Assembly (NCBI GenBank): GCA_030141605.1
Contig: JAQGDQ010000309.1
Location: 152,568 to 216,567 of the forward strand
DNA from: Tubiluchus corallicola
Lineage: Eukaryota > Priapulida > Priapulimorpha > Priapulimorphida > Tubiluchidae
Length of the DNA: 64,000 nucleotides
Direction of reading: 5' to 3'
Below the pieces are notes generated by a model, which did not search any database, had not been told where the DNA came from, and worked only from the letters and a program-made list of their open reading frames with translations. Position 1 is the first letter of the stretch. Each line of letters starts with the position of its first letter. Positions 62,596 to 64,000 of this stretch are shown one piece after another. Position numbers and translations under genes: made by a program.

Positions 62596-63928
62596 TTATA
62601 CGTAAGATTCAAGAAGTGCCTTAGTATACTGTTTATTTAGTGAATGCAGAGGTAAAGAAGTTATATGAGCAGGTAGGGTGTTGCATAATACTGATTCCTG
62701 ATATTTTAACGACCTTTGACCTTTAGATGTATTAAATCGTTCGATGAAGAAAGAACTGCTAGTAGAACCTAGTGTTGTAACTGTGAATGTAGATGCTGGC
62801 GTATAGTAATTTAGAAACAATTCTGGTAGTAAGTTATTCTTAAATTTGTATACAAATTTTGCAAGCTCGAGTTTGTAGATATTATTTAGTTTTAAGAGGC
62901 CCAATTTAACGTAGGATGGCGTTGCATGTTCCCGTCTACCAGAAAATGTCATCAGCTTAACTATAATGTTTTGATGAGTTTGTATTGGTTTTAAAGTATT
63001 TGAAGACGCAGTGCCCCAGGCAAGAATCCCATAGTGAAGATAAGAATAAACCAAAGCATGGTATATTAGTTTTAGTACATCTGTATTTACGTAGTGTCTT
63101 ATCCTCGCAATTATGCCCTTGATTTTTCTAATTTTGTAGGTTATGTGTTTTATTTGTGTAGACCATGTTAAGTTATCATCAATGAACATACCGAGGTATT
63201 TAATTTCTTTAAATCTAGTTAACATTTGATTAATCATTGAAATTTGGAAATTTTCATATGTGTCTGTTTTGCGGCTAGGCGTAATCAACATGTATTTTGT
63301 CTTTTTATGGTTAATAGACAGTTTGTTAGCTTTCATCCAAGCCACGGGGGGGGGGGGCAAGCCAGCCCAACTCAGTACCGGTCCTAAGCCCGGATAAATA
63401 GGGAGGGTTAGGGTCAGGAAGGGCATCCGCCTGTAAAAACTGCGCCAAAACCTTCTATGAATGAGTCGGTGCGTGCAAAGAAGTGGTCAGACCCGCTCTA
63501 ATCTATGGGCTGGAAGCAGCTTCTCTAAAGAAGACCGAAGAGACGAAAATGGGTGTGGTGGAGATGAGGATGTTGAGATGGATGGTGGGAATAACAAGAA
63601 GAGATAAAATTAGAAATAGTAATATCAGAGGAACGGTAAAAGTAGTGGAAGCCTCGCAAGATTGCGATGGTATGGACACCTGAAAAGAAGAGTCGGTGAA
63701 GATCATGTGGGAAGGGAAGACATAAATGAAGAGATGGTCAACAACAGGAATGCGTGGAAAACACTCATTCACAACGGCGACCCCGAATAGGGAAAAGCTG
63801 GGAAGAAGAAGACAGTTTGTTAGCTTTCATCCACTGATTAATCTTATGCAATTCACTATTAACTGAGGTTTGTAAATTAATTATCTTAGTATCTGTTAAA
63901 AATAGATTAGTGTCATCTGCAAACATTC
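62596..63928 (-). pseudogene. LINE reverse transcriptase, C-terminal half, CR1/Jockey-like
   Basis: On the minus strand the catalytic FADDTNLFL box lies near 63905-63928. It is followed by INQWMKANKLSIN at the insertion point, then YLGMFIDDNLTW, then LIYHALVYSYLHYGILAWG and a C-terminal region ending LLESYV. This order is standard for CR1/Jockey-type LINEs after the RT palm. The N-terminal half is absent at the window end. The frame is open on both sides of the RTE-derived insertion at 63340-63809, so the host copy was fairly young when hit. Confidence 0.88.
63340..63809 (+). mobile_element. RTE-derived short retroposon, copy 2, nested in the LINE
   Basis: Same structure as 16380-16859: G-run, CAAGCCAGCCCAACTCAG head, GGGCATCCGCCTG, RTE RT fragment (PALIYGLEAASLKK, MLRWMVGITRRDK) and AAGAAGAA tail. 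A 24-bp duplication (63316-63339 and 63810-63833) flanks it. Confidence 0.92.
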
Positions 63929-63929
63929 C

Positions 63930-64000
63930 AAAATGCAGGCGCTAGCGGCTGTCTAACTAGCGAACAGCAAAATGCATATAACAGCCAAGAACTAAATTGT
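63930..64000 (-). mobile_element. TTAA MITE family B fragment at the right edge
   Basis: AAATGCAGGCGCTAGCGG matches the reverse-oriented middle of family B (compare 46604-46660). It continues past the window. Confidence 0.5.

Overview
The window looks like nuclear DNA from an invertebrate animal. It is AT-rich, genes are split into short exons with GT-AG introns of roughly 0.2-3.5 kb, there are long microsatellites, and mobile elements of many classes are layered on one another. I cannot fix the phylum from sequence alone. No prokaryotic, organellar or CRISPR features are present.

Layout. 1-7.4 kb: relics (reverse-transcriptase fragments, a hAT-type MITE, a 5S-rRNA-derived SINE) and an orphan exon with a PAN/Apple-like cysteine pattern. 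7.48-24.32 kb, + strand: a 13-exon gene whose exons join in frame into a 612-residue SLC13 (Na+-coupled di/tricarboxylate/sulfate) transporter. Its introns hold TTAA-flanked MITEs, a mariner-type relic, an RTE-derived short element, a 570-bp (CTA)n tract and a 61-bp minisatellite. 24.7-40.4 kb: two diverged direct copies of an ~8 kb segment, each with a minus-strand, two-coding-exon gene for a four-TM MS4A/CD20-like protein (272 and 273 residues). 40.5-42.8 kb: empty AT-rich DNA. 42.8-43.8 kb, minus: an intronless gene for a 332-residue secreted protein I do not recognise. 44.7-47.1 kb: a hAT-like element and a long imperfect inverted repeat. 48.3-48.6 kb, minus: a small single-pass membrane protein or terminal exon. 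50.2-61.6 kb, + strand: a five-exon gene for a 975-residue secreted protein built of four leucine-rich-repeat modules, each capped by a four-cysteine N-terminal motif and an LRRCT. Every intron is phase 1, and a broken partial copy of exon 4 lies in the last intron. 62.6-64 kb: a minus-strand LINE reverse transcriptase interrupted by an RTE-derived element with a 24-bp target duplication.

How the parts relate. The genes do not form a pathway that I can see: one plasma-membrane carboxylate transporter, a duplicated four-TM membrane protein pair, and extracellular or secreted proteins. The strongest themes are gene growth by duplication (the MS4A pair, the LRR modules, short repeats of splice donors in SLC13) and a dense, datable mobile-element record. 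I read target-site duplications for two TTAA-type MITE families, hAT-type MITEs, solo LTRs, a 5S-derived SINE, a truncated LINE and an RTE-derived short element. All coordinates, exon joins and translations were made by eye; no similarity search was run.
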